A stretch of 64,000 nt of DNA from Spirochaetales bacterium (GTDB lineage Bacteria > Spirochaetota > Spirochaetia > CADAEX01). Below the pieces are notes generated by a model that saw nothing but the letters and a program-made list of their open reading frames with translations, was not told the DNA's origin and did not search any database. Shown in pieces: positions 6,907-16,187 of the stretch. The stretch lies in assembly GCA_024233785.1 (NCBI GenBank), contig JACKPD010000013.1, positions 1 to 64,000 on the forward strand, in the 5' to 3' direction. Position 1 is the stretch's first letter. Every line of letters starts with the position of its first letter. A program made the translations under genes and the position numbers.

Positions 6907-8409
6907 ATGGATCTTTTAATTAATCTTTTCCAGGGTTTCGGATATCTTGTGGGATGGGAACCTGTTGTCGCCATGACTGTCGGTGTTATTCTGGGAATAC
7001 TCGTAGGCGCTATGCCCGGGCTTTCCCCGTCAATGGGCGTTGCTCTTCTTGTTCCCTTTACCTACAAAATGCCGCCCCAGATCGCGCTGATACTGCTTGT
7101 ATCAATTTATATAGCTTCAAATTACGGCGGCTCAATTACAGCTGTTACTATAAATACCCCGGGAACGCCGTCCGCAGTTGTTACAGCGTTTGACGGATAC
7201 CCCCTTACACAGCAGGGAAGAGCTGGAGAGGCTCTCGGCATATCGCTTGTCGCGTCAACTGTGGGCGGTATAATCGGAACTATCATACTTATATTTTTCT
7301 CTGTTCCGCTTGCAAGTCTTGCTGTAAGGCTTCATCCTGCCGAATATTTCGCTCTTGCGATATTCGGGCTTACGACTGTAGCGTCGCTGGGCGGTAAAAA
7401 CTGGCCAAAGGCTTTTATTGCCGCTTTACTGGGTCTCCTTATAAACACAATCGGGCTTGACCCCATATCAGGAGTAAAAAGGTTCACATTCGGGACCTAC
7501 CGCCTTTTTGACGGGTTTGCCCTTATCCCAGCCCTTATCGGGCTTTTCGCTCTGAGTGAGGTATTTTCAAGACTTGAGGAGTTCAAATTTGATAAGGAAA
7601 AGATAGAGGCAGATATAAATAAAACAGTATGGCCCTCCTTTATTTATTACTGGAAAATGAAATTTACAATTATAAAAACCTCAATCATCGGCACTCTTAT
7701 AGGGATATTCCCCGGAGCTGGCGCTACAATTGCTACCTTTATTGCATACGATTTTACAAAAAGGGGCAGTAAGGATCCTGACAGCTTCGGTAAAGGCAAT
7801 CCGGAAGGGGTAGCTGCGGCCGAGGCTTCAAACTCGAGCTCAGTCGGCGGCGCGCTTGTTCCTCTTCTGGCCCTTGGTATCCCCGGAAGTGCTACTACCG
7901 CGGTCCTTGTCGGCGCGCTTATGATCCATGACCTCAATCCCGGCCCTCTCCTTTTTACGGAACGGCCTGACATTGTATATTCACTTTTCGCCTCCTGTCT
8001 TGTCGCGAACGGAATCATGCTTGCTCTCGGCCTCATGGGTTCGAGGCTCTGGATCAAGGTTACAGACATTCCCAAGACTGTTCTTTTTCCCTGTATTCTG
8101 GCGATTTCCATAATCGGCAGTTTCGCGGTAAATTATTCATTCTTTGATGTTGCTGTATGTATAGGATTCGGGGTTGCCGGCTGGATTTTGAAAAAATTTG
8201 ATTATCCTGCGGCGCCTATCGTTCTGGGCATGGTGCTTGGAAATCTGGCTGAAACAAATTTCAGAAGGGCTGTAATAATGGGCGGTTATCCTGTATTTTT
8301 CGTCAGGCCGTTCAGCGTTTTACTTCTGCTTGTTTCAGCATTGTCACTGGCATATCCTTTTTACCAGAGCTACAGAAAAAAGAAAAAATCTGCAGCTGCA
8401 GGTAAATAA
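6907..8409 (+). CDS. tctA: Tripartite tricarboxylate transporter large membrane subunit (TctA)
   Basis: A 500-residue integral membrane protein, the expected TctA length. The two conserved TctA blocks are present: GAMPGLSPSMGVALLVPFT near residue 35, followed by SNYGGSITAVTINTPGTPSA; and the internal repeat GIFPGAGATIATFIAYDF with a later VPLLALGIPGSATTAVLVGA. It is the transport channel of the TctABC system, in the cytoplasmic membrane. A GGAGTAC ribosome site lies 7-8 bp before the ATG and an intrinsic terminator follows at 8440, so this closes the operon. Confidence 0.95.
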   Translation: MDLLINLFQGFGYLVGWEPVVAMTVGVILGILVGAMPGLSPSMGVALLVPFTYKMPPQIALILLVSIYIASNYGGSITAVTINTPGTPSAVVTAFDGYPLTQQGRAGEALGISLVASTVGGIIGTIILIFFSVPLASLAVRLHPAEYFALAIFGLTTVASLGGKNWPKAFIAALLGLLINTIGLDPISGVKRFTFGTYRLFDGFALIPALIGLFALSEVFSRLEEFKFDKEKIEADINKTVWPSFIYYWKMKFTIIKTSIIGTLIGIFPGAGATIATFIAYDFTKRGSKDPDSFGKGNPEGVAAAEASNSSSVGGALVPLLALGIPGSATTAVLVGALMIHDLNPGPLLFTERPDIVYSLFASCLVANGIMLALGLMGSRLWIKVTDIPKTVLFPCILAISIIGSFAVNYSFFDVAVCIGFGVAGWILKKFDYPAAPIVLGMVLGNLAETNFRRAVIMGGYPVFFVRPFSVLLLLVSALSLAYPFYQSYRKKKKSAAAGK

Positions 8410-8439
8410 CAGGCTAGAGTATTTAAAACAATTTCCCCT

Positions 8440-8476
8440 GCCGTCCTGCGTTTATTGCAGGGCGGCTTTAATTTTT
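8440..8476 (+). terminator. Intrinsic terminator after tctA
   Basis: GCCGTCCTGC (8440-8449) and GCAGGGCGGC (8457-8466) form a 10-bp GC-rich stem with one G.T pair, followed by TTTAATTTTT. Confidence 0.85.
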
Positions 8477-8477
8477 A

Positions 8478-8506
8478 TGGAACTCTCCTGAAGCAGGGTC
8501 TATAAT
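8478..8506 (+). promoter_or_regulatory. Promoter close to the start of the 8516 gene
   Basis: TATAAT at 8501-8506 with a weak -35 (TGGAAC, 8478-8483) at 17 bp. Only nine bases separate the -10 from the ATG, so transcription would start at or next to the start codon (leaderless message). Confidence 0.45.
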
Positions 8507-8515
8507 AATTTTATT

Positions 8516-9190
8516 ATGAAAATCAGTATTAAAAAAGTTATTATACCCCTTGGCGCGGCAGGGCTTATCCTGTCAGTATATTCGATCTGGCAGCTGTTTT
8601 CCTCTTCCGGTTTTGTATTAAGGCTTGTACTTAAAACTGGGTTTCTCGCACTGAAAATATGCGCGGGCCTGGTAAAACTGCTTTTTATCAGGTCGCTTCC
8701 CGTAATCTGGTTCCCTGTTCTTGCATATCTTGTTCTCTCATGGTTTGTAAGGGACAGGGTGAAAAAGAAAATATTCCTTTTTGTGATTGTATCAGCAGAG
8801 GCTGCATTACTTGTAAATATTGCTCTCCCTTCGCTGACCTCCGTAATGTTTGCGCTTACCCGCATCCCTTTCCTCTTCTGCGTGACTCTCCAGTTTTACA
8901 TGTTTCTTCTGTTCCTGCTTCCCAATGAACTCTGGAATTTCCTTGGGGGGCTTGTCCTTTTCCTGAAGGGCTCAGCCGTTATACTTCTGCCTGATTTTCC
9001 GACCTTCCTTGATGACATAGGCATACTTTCCGCCATTTTCTTTTTCCTGTTTTTATACATAAATACGCTGTTATCTATTGTAAAAAGAATCGGAAAAAGG
9101 GAATCTATGGAGACGGCGGAGAAGTTCCTGCACACTCTGCCTGAGCTTGCTGGAAAAATAAAGGAACGGCGGATTGAGAATAAAGGATAA
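8516..9190 (+). CDS. Integral membrane protein of unknown function
   Basis: A 224-residue, strongly hydrophobic protein with about five to six predicted membrane segments (near residues 8-27, 35-60, 62-80, 84-112, 120-150, 160-185) and a charged, probably cytoplasmic tail (RIGKRESMETAEKFLHTLPE to the end). No family recognised. There is no ribosome-binding site before the ATG; instead a TATAAT box ends nine bases upstream, pointing to a leaderless message. Its 3' end overlaps the DMT exporter start by 17 bp, so the two are probably translationally coupled. Confidence 0.75.
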   Translation: MKISIKKVIIPLGAAGLILSVYSIWQLFSSSGFVLRLVLKTGFLALKICAGLVKLLFIRSLPVIWFPVLAYLVLSWFVRDRVKKKIFLFVIVSAEAALLVNIALPSLTSVMFALTRIPFLFCVTLQFYMFLLFLLPNELWNFLGGLVLFLKGSAVILLPDFPTFLDDIGILSAIFFFLFLYINTLLSIVKRIGKRESMETAEKFLHTLPELAGKIKERRIENKG

Positions 9191-10091
9191 ATATAATCAG
9201 CATCTGACTGGAATAGTGCTGTCTTCGATCGGTATAATTCTATTGAGCTTTGATACAGTCCTCATCCGGCTTGCTTCAGCATCTTCATGGAATACTGTAT
9301 TCTGGCGGTGCATACTTATATCTGTTACATCTTCTCTTATTCTCTTTGCAAGGGAAAGAACCACTGTTTTTCATAAAATAAAAAAAGAAGGATTTCCTCT
9401 GATTTTATCTGGTATGTTCTGGGGCTTTTCCGGCCTTCTTTTTGTAGTTTCCGTTAAAATGACAGTTGCCGCAAATGTACTGGTTATGCTCAGTCTGTCT
9501 CCTCTTTTTGCGGGCATCGCGGGATATTTTTTTCTGGGCGAACGTATAGGCCGGCGGAGTCTGTTTATGATTGCTGTTGCCGCATCAGGTGTTTATATAA
9601 TATTTGCTGGTGATATTGAAGGCGGAAACCTTGCAGGAAACCTGCTTGGCCTTTTGATACCGGTCTGCCTCGGCATTAATCTTGCCTGGATGAGAAAGCA
9701 CAGCGATATAAGCAGGACTGCAGCTGTTATAACAGGCGGTCTGGTTTCTGCCTTTATCGCGTCATTTTTTGCCGCACCTTTTTCTGTAAGCAGTATTTCG
9801 TTCTTTTATCTGGTCCTTCTCGGACTTATCGCGATACCCCTTGCACAGCTTTTGCTTTCAACCGGGACAAGGTATCTGCCCGCTTCCCGGGTTGCCCTTA
9901 TTATGATGTCTGAGACATTTCTCGGACCGCTGTGGGTCTGGGCTTTTATTGGGGAAATACCTCCGGTACGGACTTTTGCAGGCGGCGCCCTGATTCTCGC
10001 AGGTGTGTTTGCAGATTCCTTTATTTCAATAATATATGATAAAAAAAATGAAAGTCCCTTACAGTTTAACAATAAAATACTGAAACAATAA
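9174..10091 (+). CDS. DMT-superfamily (EamA) transporter
   Basis: A 305-residue protein with ten predicted membrane helices in two EamA repeats: the first contains RLASASSWNTVFWRCILI and a VMLSLSPLFAGIAGYFFLGE end, the second LGLIAIPLAQLLLSTGTRY and VALIMMSETFLGPLWVWAFIGE. The paired 'P/E' ends of helices are typical of the drug/metabolite transporter family, which exports amino acids or other small metabolites. The start overlaps the upstream membrane protein by 17 bp; an AAGGAACGG ribosome site lies a few bases further up inside that gene. Substrate unknown. Confidence 0.88.
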   Translation: MRIKDKYNQHLTGIVLSSIGIILLSFDTVLIRLASASSWNTVFWRCILISVTSSLILFARERTTVFHKIKKEGFPLILSGMFWGFSGLLFVVSVKMTVAANVLVMLSLSPLFAGIAGYFFLGERIGRRSLFMIAVAASGVYIIFAGDIEGGNLAGNLLGLLIPVCLGINLAWMRKHSDISRTAAVITGGLVSAFIASFFAAPFSVSSISFFYLVLLGLIAIPLAQLLLSTGTRYLPASRVALIMMSETFLGPLWVWAFIGEIPPVRTFAGGALILAGVFADSFISIIYDKKNESPLQFNNKILKQ

Positions 10092-10118
10092 AAGCCTGGA
10101 AAATTAAATAATTTTTTA

Positions 10119-10147
10119 TTCAAGTATCCGGTCAATCATCGTATAAT
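10119..10147 (+). promoter_or_regulatory. Likely promoter of the DapA-family gene
   Basis: TTCAAG (10119-10124), 17-bp spacer, TATAAT (10142-10147); the start codon with its AAGGAGG site follows 23 bp downstream. Confidence 0.5.
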
Positions 10148-10170
10148 TGAAATGCTTTAAGGAGGAAAAT

Positions 10171-11229
10171 ATGTCTGAATCTACAGAAAACTACCGCCGG
10201 GATCTTGTCGAAAAGCTTTTCCCTGCAGGTATCCCTAAGCTGTGGTGTCCTCCCCTGACTCATTATTCATCTGATGGTTCTATTGATAAAACTCACATCA
10301 AATTACATCTGACCCATATGGCGCCTTATGTTAAAACCCATCTTATTCCCGGTTCAACCGGCGATGGATGGGAGCTGTCAGAAGCTGAAATAAAGGAACT
10401 GCTTGAATTTATTGTCAGTGAAGGAAGTACTCAAGGAATCCGTTTTCTGGTAGGTGTTCTGCGGCCTGATGCAGACACTGCAAGGCGCGATATTATTAAA
10501 ACAGCAGAATGGCTTACTGATTTTACCGGAACATATGATTTTGAAAAAGCGATGGCTGCTTCGGGAGTATGCGGTTTTAATGTCTGCGCTTCCGGGGGAA
10601 AGTATTTATCACAGAAACAAATAAAGGAACAACTTGCTGCAATTCTTGCCCTTGGATATCCTACAGCACTCTATCAGATACCGCAGTTCACAGATAATGA
10701 AATTGCTCCTGAGACATTTTCAGAACTTGCCGATGAATTCGGGAATTTATATATGTGGAAGGATACAAGCGGAAATGATACTGTTTCCCTTTCCAGGGTT
10801 GATACAGGCGGAATCTTCATGGTAAGAGGAATGGAAAAGGATTACAGCAGATGGTATAAATCAACACCGGGAGGTTTATATGACGGATTTCTGCTTGGAT
10901 CGGCAAACTGCTTTGCACATGTGTACAGAAAAATAATTGATTTGTCAGACAGAGGTATGCATGAAGAGGCTCAGTTTATGTCTGACCGTGTAACGCGGGC
11001 TGTGGCAGCTGCTCTGGAAAAAGCATCAGGTATTTCTTTTGGTAATGCTTTTGCCAACTCCAACAAGGCTTTCGATCACTTTTTTGCATATGGCTGTGAT
11101 GCATTGAAAACCCCTTTACCAATGACACATTCAGGAAACAGACTTCCGGAATGGATGATTAAGTCAGCGGGTATGCTTCTTGAAAATGAAAAACTCATGC
11201 CTGATCATGGGTATATGCAGCAGGAATAA
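10171..11229 (+). CDS. Dihydrodipicolinate synthase (DapA) family aldolase/lyase
   Basis: The start at 10171 (352 residues) is preceded by AAGGAGG at 7 bp. The TIM-barrel signatures of class I DapA enzymes are visible: GSTGDGWELSEAE, the tyrosine in ALYQIPQ (about residue 168), and the Schiff-base lysine in YMWKDTSG (about residue 197). The protein is some 50 residues longer than true DapA and the surrounding sequence differs, so it probably acts on another 2-keto acid, as do N-acetylneuraminate lyase, KDG aldolase or dehydratase members of the family. It has its own promoter and sits alone among transport and phosphatase genes, so context does not give the substrate. Confidence 0.85.
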   Translation: MSESTENYRRDLVEKLFPAGIPKLWCPPLTHYSSDGSIDKTHIKLHLTHMAPYVKTHLIPGSTGDGWELSEAEIKELLEFIVSEGSTQGIRFLVGVLRPDADTARRDIIKTAEWLTDFTGTYDFEKAMAASGVCGFNVCASGGKYLSQKQIKEQLAAILALGYPTALYQIPQFTDNEIAPETFSELADEFGNLYMWKDTSGNDTVSLSRVDTGGIFMVRGMEKDYSRWYKSTPGGLYDGFLLGSANCFAHVYRKIIDLSDRGMHEEAQFMSDRVTRAVAAALEKASGISFGNAFANSNKAFDHFFAYGCDALKTPLPMTHSGNRLPEWMIKSAGMLLENEKLMPDHGYMQQE

Positions 11230-11253
11230 GACTAAATTATCCGGAGATACTAT

Positions 11254-11859
11254 ATGCACGAAACACGGCTTTACCTTGTGCGGCACGGCGAGACAGAATG
11301 GAACAGGGAAGATAAAATGCAGGGAGTAAAGGACAGCCCTCTTACTGATAAGGGAGTTGAACATGCCCGGCTTTTAGGGTCACGGCTTAAGGGGCTGACG
11401 GGAGGAATAGATAAAATCTATTCAAGCGACCTCGGAAGGGCTTTTGATACGGCTGTGCTGATCGGAGGATATCTTTCTCTTTCTGTTAACAGGGATGAGC
11501 GGCTGCGGGAAAGGAATATGGGTATCTTTGAAGGGTACAGCTGGGATTATGTAAGGGAGAATTTTCCGCAGGAATTCAAAAAAACTGTATCTGATGATAA
11601 CAGCTACAGGATCCCGGAAGGGGAATCAAAGAATGAGTATATTGAAAAAGTGCGGTCCTTCCTTGATTTCGCGTCCCGTGAACATGAGGGAGACAGGGTG
11701 CTTGCTGTTACCCACAGGGGATTCATAAATTTCGCGCTCAGGATAATTCTTTCTGTACCGTTTCATGAGCGGATGGGAATTATTGTACAAAATACAAGTC
11801 TTGCCGGGTTTACACTTCACAAGGGAAGATGGATGCTTGAGAGGTTCGGGGACCTATAA
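11254..11859 (+). CDS. Histidine phosphatase family protein
   Basis: A 201-residue phosphoglycerate-mutase-like phosphatase. The catalytic LVRHGETEWN motif is at residues 8-17 with the nucleophilic histidine at 11; SSDLGRAFDTA supplies the second arginine, RERNMGIFEGYSW the acid region, and VTHRGFI near residue 152 the second histidine. This is the cobC/GpmB branch of small cytoplasmic phosphatases whose substrates include alpha-ribazole phosphate and sugar phosphates. A GGAG site is about 8 bp upstream. Its TAA stop overlaps the next ATG by one base, so it is coupled to the zinc-ribbon gene. Confidence 0.9.
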   Translation: MHETRLYLVRHGETEWNREDKMQGVKDSPLTDKGVEHARLLGSRLKGLTGGIDKIYSSDLGRAFDTAVLIGGYLSLSVNRDERLRERNMGIFEGYSWDYVRENFPQEFKKTVSDDNSYRIPEGESKNEYIEKVRSFLDFASREHEGDRVLAVTHRGFINFALRIILSVPFHERMGIIVQNTSLAGFTLHKGRWMLERFGDL

Positions 11860-12221
11860 TGTTTTTTATTGGAATATTCGGCATTGGCTCCAAAGAATAC
11901 CCGGCAGAAGATAAAGGCGGTTCACCAGGCTTCAGATGCAGTATCTGCGGAGGGGAAAACACTCTCAGAAGGTATGTGAGAAGGAAATACTTTCATATTT
12001 TCTTTATTCCCCTTTTTTTCTGGGGTGATGTGTTTTTCTACAGGTGCGCAAGCTGCGGCGCTGCGTCGGGGGGAATTGGTTCAGCTTCAGGCAGTTACAG
12101 GGGAGGTACCGGCACCGGCGGACCAGGCGCGGACAGTCACGAGATCTGCGGACACTGCGGAAAGGAACTTGATTACAACGGCAGATACAGGTTCTGCCCT
12201 TATTGCGGAAATCCTCTTTAA
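11859..12221 (+). CDS. Small double zinc-ribbon protein
   Basis: A 120-residue protein with three CxxC-type pairs and a fourth at the end: CSICGG (about residue 28), CASCGA (about 66), CGHCGK (about 99) and CPYCGN (about 115). The N-terminal part has the pattern of a zinc-ribbon_15-like domain (RRYVRRKYFHIFFIPLFF between the first two pairs), with a hydrophobic stretch that may contact a membrane. A glycine/serine-rich linker (about residues 70-92) joins the C-terminal ribbon. The start overlaps the phosphatase stop (TAATG). Such proteins are widespread and mostly uncharacterised. Confidence 0.8.
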   Translation: MFFIGIFGIGSKEYPAEDKGGSPGFRCSICGGENTLRRYVRRKYFHIFFIPLFFWGDVFFYRCASCGAASGGIGSASGSYRGGTGTGGPGADSHEICGHCGKELDYNGRYRFCPYCGNPL

Positions 12222-12310
12222 CTCAGTCCCTGAACTCAGTCCCGGGCGTTTAATCATCAGCGATGAAATCCTGTACACTTTTTTTTAATTCGGTTAATAT
12301 GTAATCAATT

Positions 12311-14110
12311 ATGGCATCAAATAAAACTCAGGAATACGACGAAAGCAAAATAAAAACCTTAAGCTCCCTTGAGCATATAAGACTCAGGAGCGGCATGTAT
12401 ATCGGTCGTCTCGGAGACGGAAACAACCAGGATGACGGCATTTATATCCTTTTAAAGGAAGTTATTGATAACAGTATTGATGAGTTTATCATGGGATTCG
12501 GAAAATCAATTGTTATCGATATAAGTGAAAATGTTGTAAAAGTCAGGGACTACGGCCGGGGCATTCCTCTTGGAAAGGTAGTTGAGTGCGTCTCCCTTAT
12601 AAACACGGGAGCCAAGTATAATGACGATGTTTTCCAGTTCAGCGTGGGCCTTAACGGTGTAGGGACAAAGGCTGTGAATGCTCTTTCCTCCAGGTTCAGG
12701 GTAGTATCCATAAGGGACGAAAAATACTCTGAAGCTGTCTTTGAGAAAGGAATTCTTAAATCTCAGAAAAGCGGTACAAAAAAAGGGGAGAAAAACGGGA
12801 CCTATGTCGAGTTTACACCGGACAGGGATATCTTTGCCGAATACCAGTACAACACCGAATTCCTTGAGCAGCGGCTGTGGAATTACGCATACCTTAACAG
12901 GGGCCTTACGCTTCAGCTCGGAAAACAGAAATTCTACTCGGACAAAGGACTTTACGATCTTTTAAACGCTGAAGTCGGAGATGATATTTATTACGATATA
13001 GCATACTACCGCGGGGAGAAAATAGAGTTTGCCTTTACCCATACCAAAACATACGGGGAAACATTTTTCTCGTTTGTAAACGGGCAATTTACAAGCGACG
13101 GAGGCACTCACCTTACAGCTTTCAGGGAAGGCCTTCTTAAAGGGGTGAACGAGTTTTACAGGAAAAATTACTCGGGGCAGGATGTAAGGGAAGGTATCGC
13201 AGGGACTATTGCAATCAAGCTCAAGGACCCTGTTTTTGAAAGCCAGACAAAAAACAAGCTCGGCAATACAGATATCAGGAGCTGGATAGTAAATGAGGTA
13301 AAATCAGGCGTCAGCGATTTTCTCCATAAAAACAGGGAAGCGGCAAAGACCCTTGAAGACAGGATAGTCTATAACGAAAAGCTCAGAAAGGAGCTCAATG
13401 TTGTAAGAAAGGAAGCCAAGGAAGCGGCGAAGAAAATCGCGATAAAAATCCCCAACCTGAAGGACTGCAAATACCATCTCGAGGACGCCAAAAAGGGCGA
13501 ACTTACAACGCTTTTCATAACTGAGGGACAGTCGGCAACCGGATCAATGGTTGCCTCCCGCGATGTGTATACACAGGCTATTTTTTCCCTCAGGGGCAAA
13601 CCCCAGAATATGTACGGGAAGAAAAAAACCGAAATATATAAAAATGAAGAGCTCTATAACATGATGATGGCCCTTGGAATTGAAAATGATGTTGAAGAGC
13701 TGCGCTATGCGAGGATTGTAATTGCAACAGACGCGGATAACGACGGATTTCATATCCGGAACCTTATGCTCACCTTTTTTCTGAATTATTTTGAGGAACT
13801 GGTTGTAGCCGAAAGGGTTTTTATTCTTGAAACACCTCTTTTCCGCGTAAGGAATAAAAAAGAGACCCGCTACTGCTACAGCATAGCGGAAAGGGATACA
13901 GCCGTAAGCGCGCTTTCGGGGCCGGAAGTTACAAGATTCAAGGGCCTCGGGGAAATATCCCCGAATGAGTTCGGGCAGTTCATAGGGGCGGACATGCGGC
14001 TTGTAAAGGTGAATGTCAAATCGCTCAAGACAGTTCCTGAAACACTTGAATTCTATATGGGAAAAAACACGCCTGAAAGAAGGCACTACATTATGGAGAA
14101 CCTTATCTGA
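12311..14110 (+). CDS. parE: Topoisomerase IV subunit B (ParE-type type IIA topoisomerase ATPase)
   Basis: A 599-residue GyrB/ParE homologue. The GHKL ATPase domain shows VIDNSIDEF, DYGRGIP and GLNGVGTKAVNALS. The transducer domain follows, and the TOPRIM domain contains EGQSATGS (catalytic glutamate near residue 405, with Gln where most relatives have Asp) and the metal-binding ATDADNDGFHIR. A KPQNMYGKKK segment and a KGLGEISPNEF C-terminal segment complete it. It is at the short end for ParE, as in spirochaete and Bacteroidetes ParE-like proteins. Stop and parC start overlap (TGATG at 14108), so the two subunits of the A2B2 decatenating enzyme are coupled. Confidence 0.92.
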   Translation: MASNKTQEYDESKIKTLSSLEHIRLRSGMYIGRLGDGNNQDDGIYILLKEVIDNSIDEFIMGFGKSIVIDISENVVKVRDYGRGIPLGKVVECVSLINTGAKYNDDVFQFSVGLNGVGTKAVNALSSRFRVVSIRDEKYSEAVFEKGILKSQKSGTKKGEKNGTYVEFTPDRDIFAEYQYNTEFLEQRLWNYAYLNRGLTLQLGKQKFYSDKGLYDLLNAEVGDDIYYDIAYYRGEKIEFAFTHTKTYGETFFSFVNGQFTSDGGTHLTAFREGLLKGVNEFYRKNYSGQDVREGIAGTIAIKLKDPVFESQTKNKLGNTDIRSWIVNEVKSGVSDFLHKNREAAKTLEDRIVYNEKLRKELNVVRKEAKEAAKKIAIKIPNLKDCKYHLEDAKKGELTTLFITEGQSATGSMVASRDVYTQAIFSLRGKPQNMYGKKKTEIYKNEELYNMMMALGIENDVEELRYARIVIATDADNDGFHIRNLMLTFFLNYFEELVVAERVFILETPLFRVRNKKETRYCYSIAERDTAVSALSGPEVTRFKGLGEISPNEFGQFIGADMRLVKVNVKSLKTVPETLEFYMGKNTPERRHYIMENLI

Positions 14111-16047
14111 TGGCATATGTAAAAAATGTTTTTGATATTAATTTTCTTGAATACGCCTCCTATGTAATCAAGGACAGGGCAATACCCGACATTGCTGACG
14201 GGCTTAAGCCGGTACAGAGAAGAATACTCCATTCGCTGTTTGAAATGGATGACGGCAAGTTCCATAAGGTTGCCAACGTTGTCGGGCACTGCATGAAGTA
14301 CCATCCCCACGGCGATATGTCAATCTACTCGGCGCTTGTTGTCCTTGCCGAGAAAAACTTCTTTATCGACAAACAGGGCAACTTCGGCAATATTTTTACA
14401 GGCGATTCAGCTTCTGCTGCAAGGTACATAGAATGCCGGCTCCTTCCTCTTGCGAAAGAGGTCCTCTTAAATCCTGATATAACAGTATATGAGGATTCAT
14501 ACGACGGCAGGAACAGGGAACCTGTAGCTTACCCCGCAAAGATACCTGTAGTTCTTCTGCTCGGGACGGAGGGGATTGCGGTCGGTATGTCGACCAAAAT
14601 TCTTCCCCACAATTTTAACGAAGTACTCGATGCCCTGTCAGATGCCTTAAATGGAAAAAAGAGGCTTTTATATCCGGACTTTCCTACCGGAGGAATCCTC
14701 GATGTGTCAGGCTATGATGACGGCAACGGAAAAGTCCTTGTAAGGGCGAAGCTTGATACAAAGGACCCGAAGAGGGTTGTTATCAGGGAGCTTCCGTTCG
14801 GTCAGACAAGTGAAAGCATTATCGCATCCATAGAGGCGGCGGTAAGGAAAAACAAGCTTAAAGTAGCATCGATAAGCGATTTTACAACTGACAAGGTTGA
14901 AATTGAGATCAAGCTACCCCGCGGCATAATGACGGAAGATGTTGTCGATGCCCTTTATGCGTTTACAGACTGCGAGACCTCAATATCTGTTAATCTCCTT
15001 GTCATAAAGGATAAAAAACCTGTCCAGATGACAGTAACCGAAGTTATTAACTATTATGCGCTCCAGCTTGTTGATGTCCTGACCCGGGAGCTTAAGCTTG
15101 AAGAGAAAAACCTGAAGGCAAGGCTTCACGCCAAAACGCTTGAGCAGATTTTTATTGAAGAACGTATTTATAAAAAAATTGAACAGATGAAAACCTCTGA
15201 AAGTGTAATAAAGGCTGTTATCACCGGATTCGAGCCCTTCCTTCACCTGATAAAAAACGAAGTGACGGAAGAGGATGTTGAGAGGCTCCTTAAGATACCT
15301 ATCAGGAGAATTTCCCTTTATGATATCAACAGGGCAAAAAAAGAGATGGAGGAAATACTCGCGAGGCTCAAGGAGATCAAATACCATCTTGCCCATATTA
15401 AAGAATACGCGCTTTCTTTTATATCCGGAGTAAAGGCAAAATACGGCGCCGCGTTTAACCGTAATACACAGATCACATCATTTCAGAAGGTTGACATGAG
15501 GGAAGCGGCGATAAGAAGCCTTAAACTGCGCTATGACAAGGATACAGGATATCTTGGCTATGAAGTTGCTTCCGGTACTGCGTTATTTGATGTATCTATT
15601 TATGACAGGGTGCTTATTATAAAGAAGAACGGCACTTATCTAGTCATGAATGTGCCTGACAGGGTTTTTATTGACAAGGGGATGCTGCATTGCGCAATCG
15701 CGGAAAAAGAGCAGATGCCGGACACTGTTTTTACTATCCTGTATAAAACTACAGATAACAAAGCTTTTTATATAAAAAGGTGCAGGATAGAAAAATATAT
15801 TCTTGACAAGGCTTACGATCTTGTACCGGATAACGCAAAACTGATTTATCTTACAACACGGGAAGAGGGCAGCATAAACCTTGTATATGCGCCGAAAGCC
15901 AGGGTAAAGATACTTGAAGAAAGTTTTGATATTTCTTCCTACCTTATAAAAGGGGTTAAAGCAGGGGGAGTTAGGCTTACAACACGCGAAGTTAAATCTT
16001 GTAAATTTGTTTCCTCAAAAAAGAAAACGCAGAAAAACGGGAAATAG
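14110..16047 (+). CDS. parC: Topoisomerase IV subunit A (ParC-type)
   Basis: A 645-residue GyrA/ParC homologue. The breakage-reunion domain starts at once (FLEYASYVIKDRAIPDIADG, then QRRILHSLFEM), and the catalytic tyrosine is Tyr106 in SAARYIECRL. A long coiled-coil arm (about residues 320-450) follows. The C-terminal DNA-wrapping region is short (about residues 480-630) compared with E. coli ParC and has no clear GyrA box, which argues for a ParC-type role in chromosome decatenation over a supercoiling gyrase. It is translationally coupled to parE. Confidence 0.92.
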   Translation: MAYVKNVFDINFLEYASYVIKDRAIPDIADGLKPVQRRILHSLFEMDDGKFHKVANVVGHCMKYHPHGDMSIYSALVVLAEKNFFIDKQGNFGNIFTGDSASAARYIECRLLPLAKEVLLNPDITVYEDSYDGRNREPVAYPAKIPVVLLLGTEGIAVGMSTKILPHNFNEVLDALSDALNGKKRLLYPDFPTGGILDVSGYDDGNGKVLVRAKLDTKDPKRVVIRELPFGQTSESIIASIEAAVRKNKLKVASISDFTTDKVEIEIKLPRGIMTEDVVDALYAFTDCETSISVNLLVIKDKKPVQMTVTEVINYYALQLVDVLTRELKLEEKNLKARLHAKTLEQIFIEERIYKKIEQMKTSESVIKAVITGFEPFLHLIKNEVTEEDVERLLKIPIRRISLYDINRAKKEMEEILARLKEIKYHLAHIKEYALSFISGVKAKYGAAFNRNTQITSFQKVDMREAAIRSLKLRYDKDTGYLGYEVASGTALFDVSIYDRVLIIKKNGTYLVMNVPDRVFIDKGMLHCAIAEKEQMPDTVFTILYKTTDNKAFYIKRCRIEKYILDKAYDLVPDNAKLIYLTTREEGSINLVYAPKARVKILEESFDISSYLIKGVKAGGVRLTTREVKSCKFVSSKKKTQKNGK

Positions 16048-16090
16048 TTTTTATTGGACAAAGAAATCATACCGACCGATTAGCCGCAGA

Positions 16091-16180
16091 ATGAGACTGA
16101 AGAAATCAGGAAATACCTATACCTATGATGATAACGGGAACACTGCGGCGGCATCAGAACCATTTACACAAGACTTATGA
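16091..16180 (+). pseudogene. RHS/YD-repeat gene remnant
   Basis: A 30-codon open stretch just after parC reads MRLKKSGNTYTYDDNGN and then stops after a few unrelated residues. YTYDDNGN is the core of an RHS (YD) repeat. Only a single repeat is left, so this is debris of a larger RHS-type polymorphic toxin or wall protein gene. Confidence 0.55.
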
Positions 16181-16187
16181 CAGCGCC

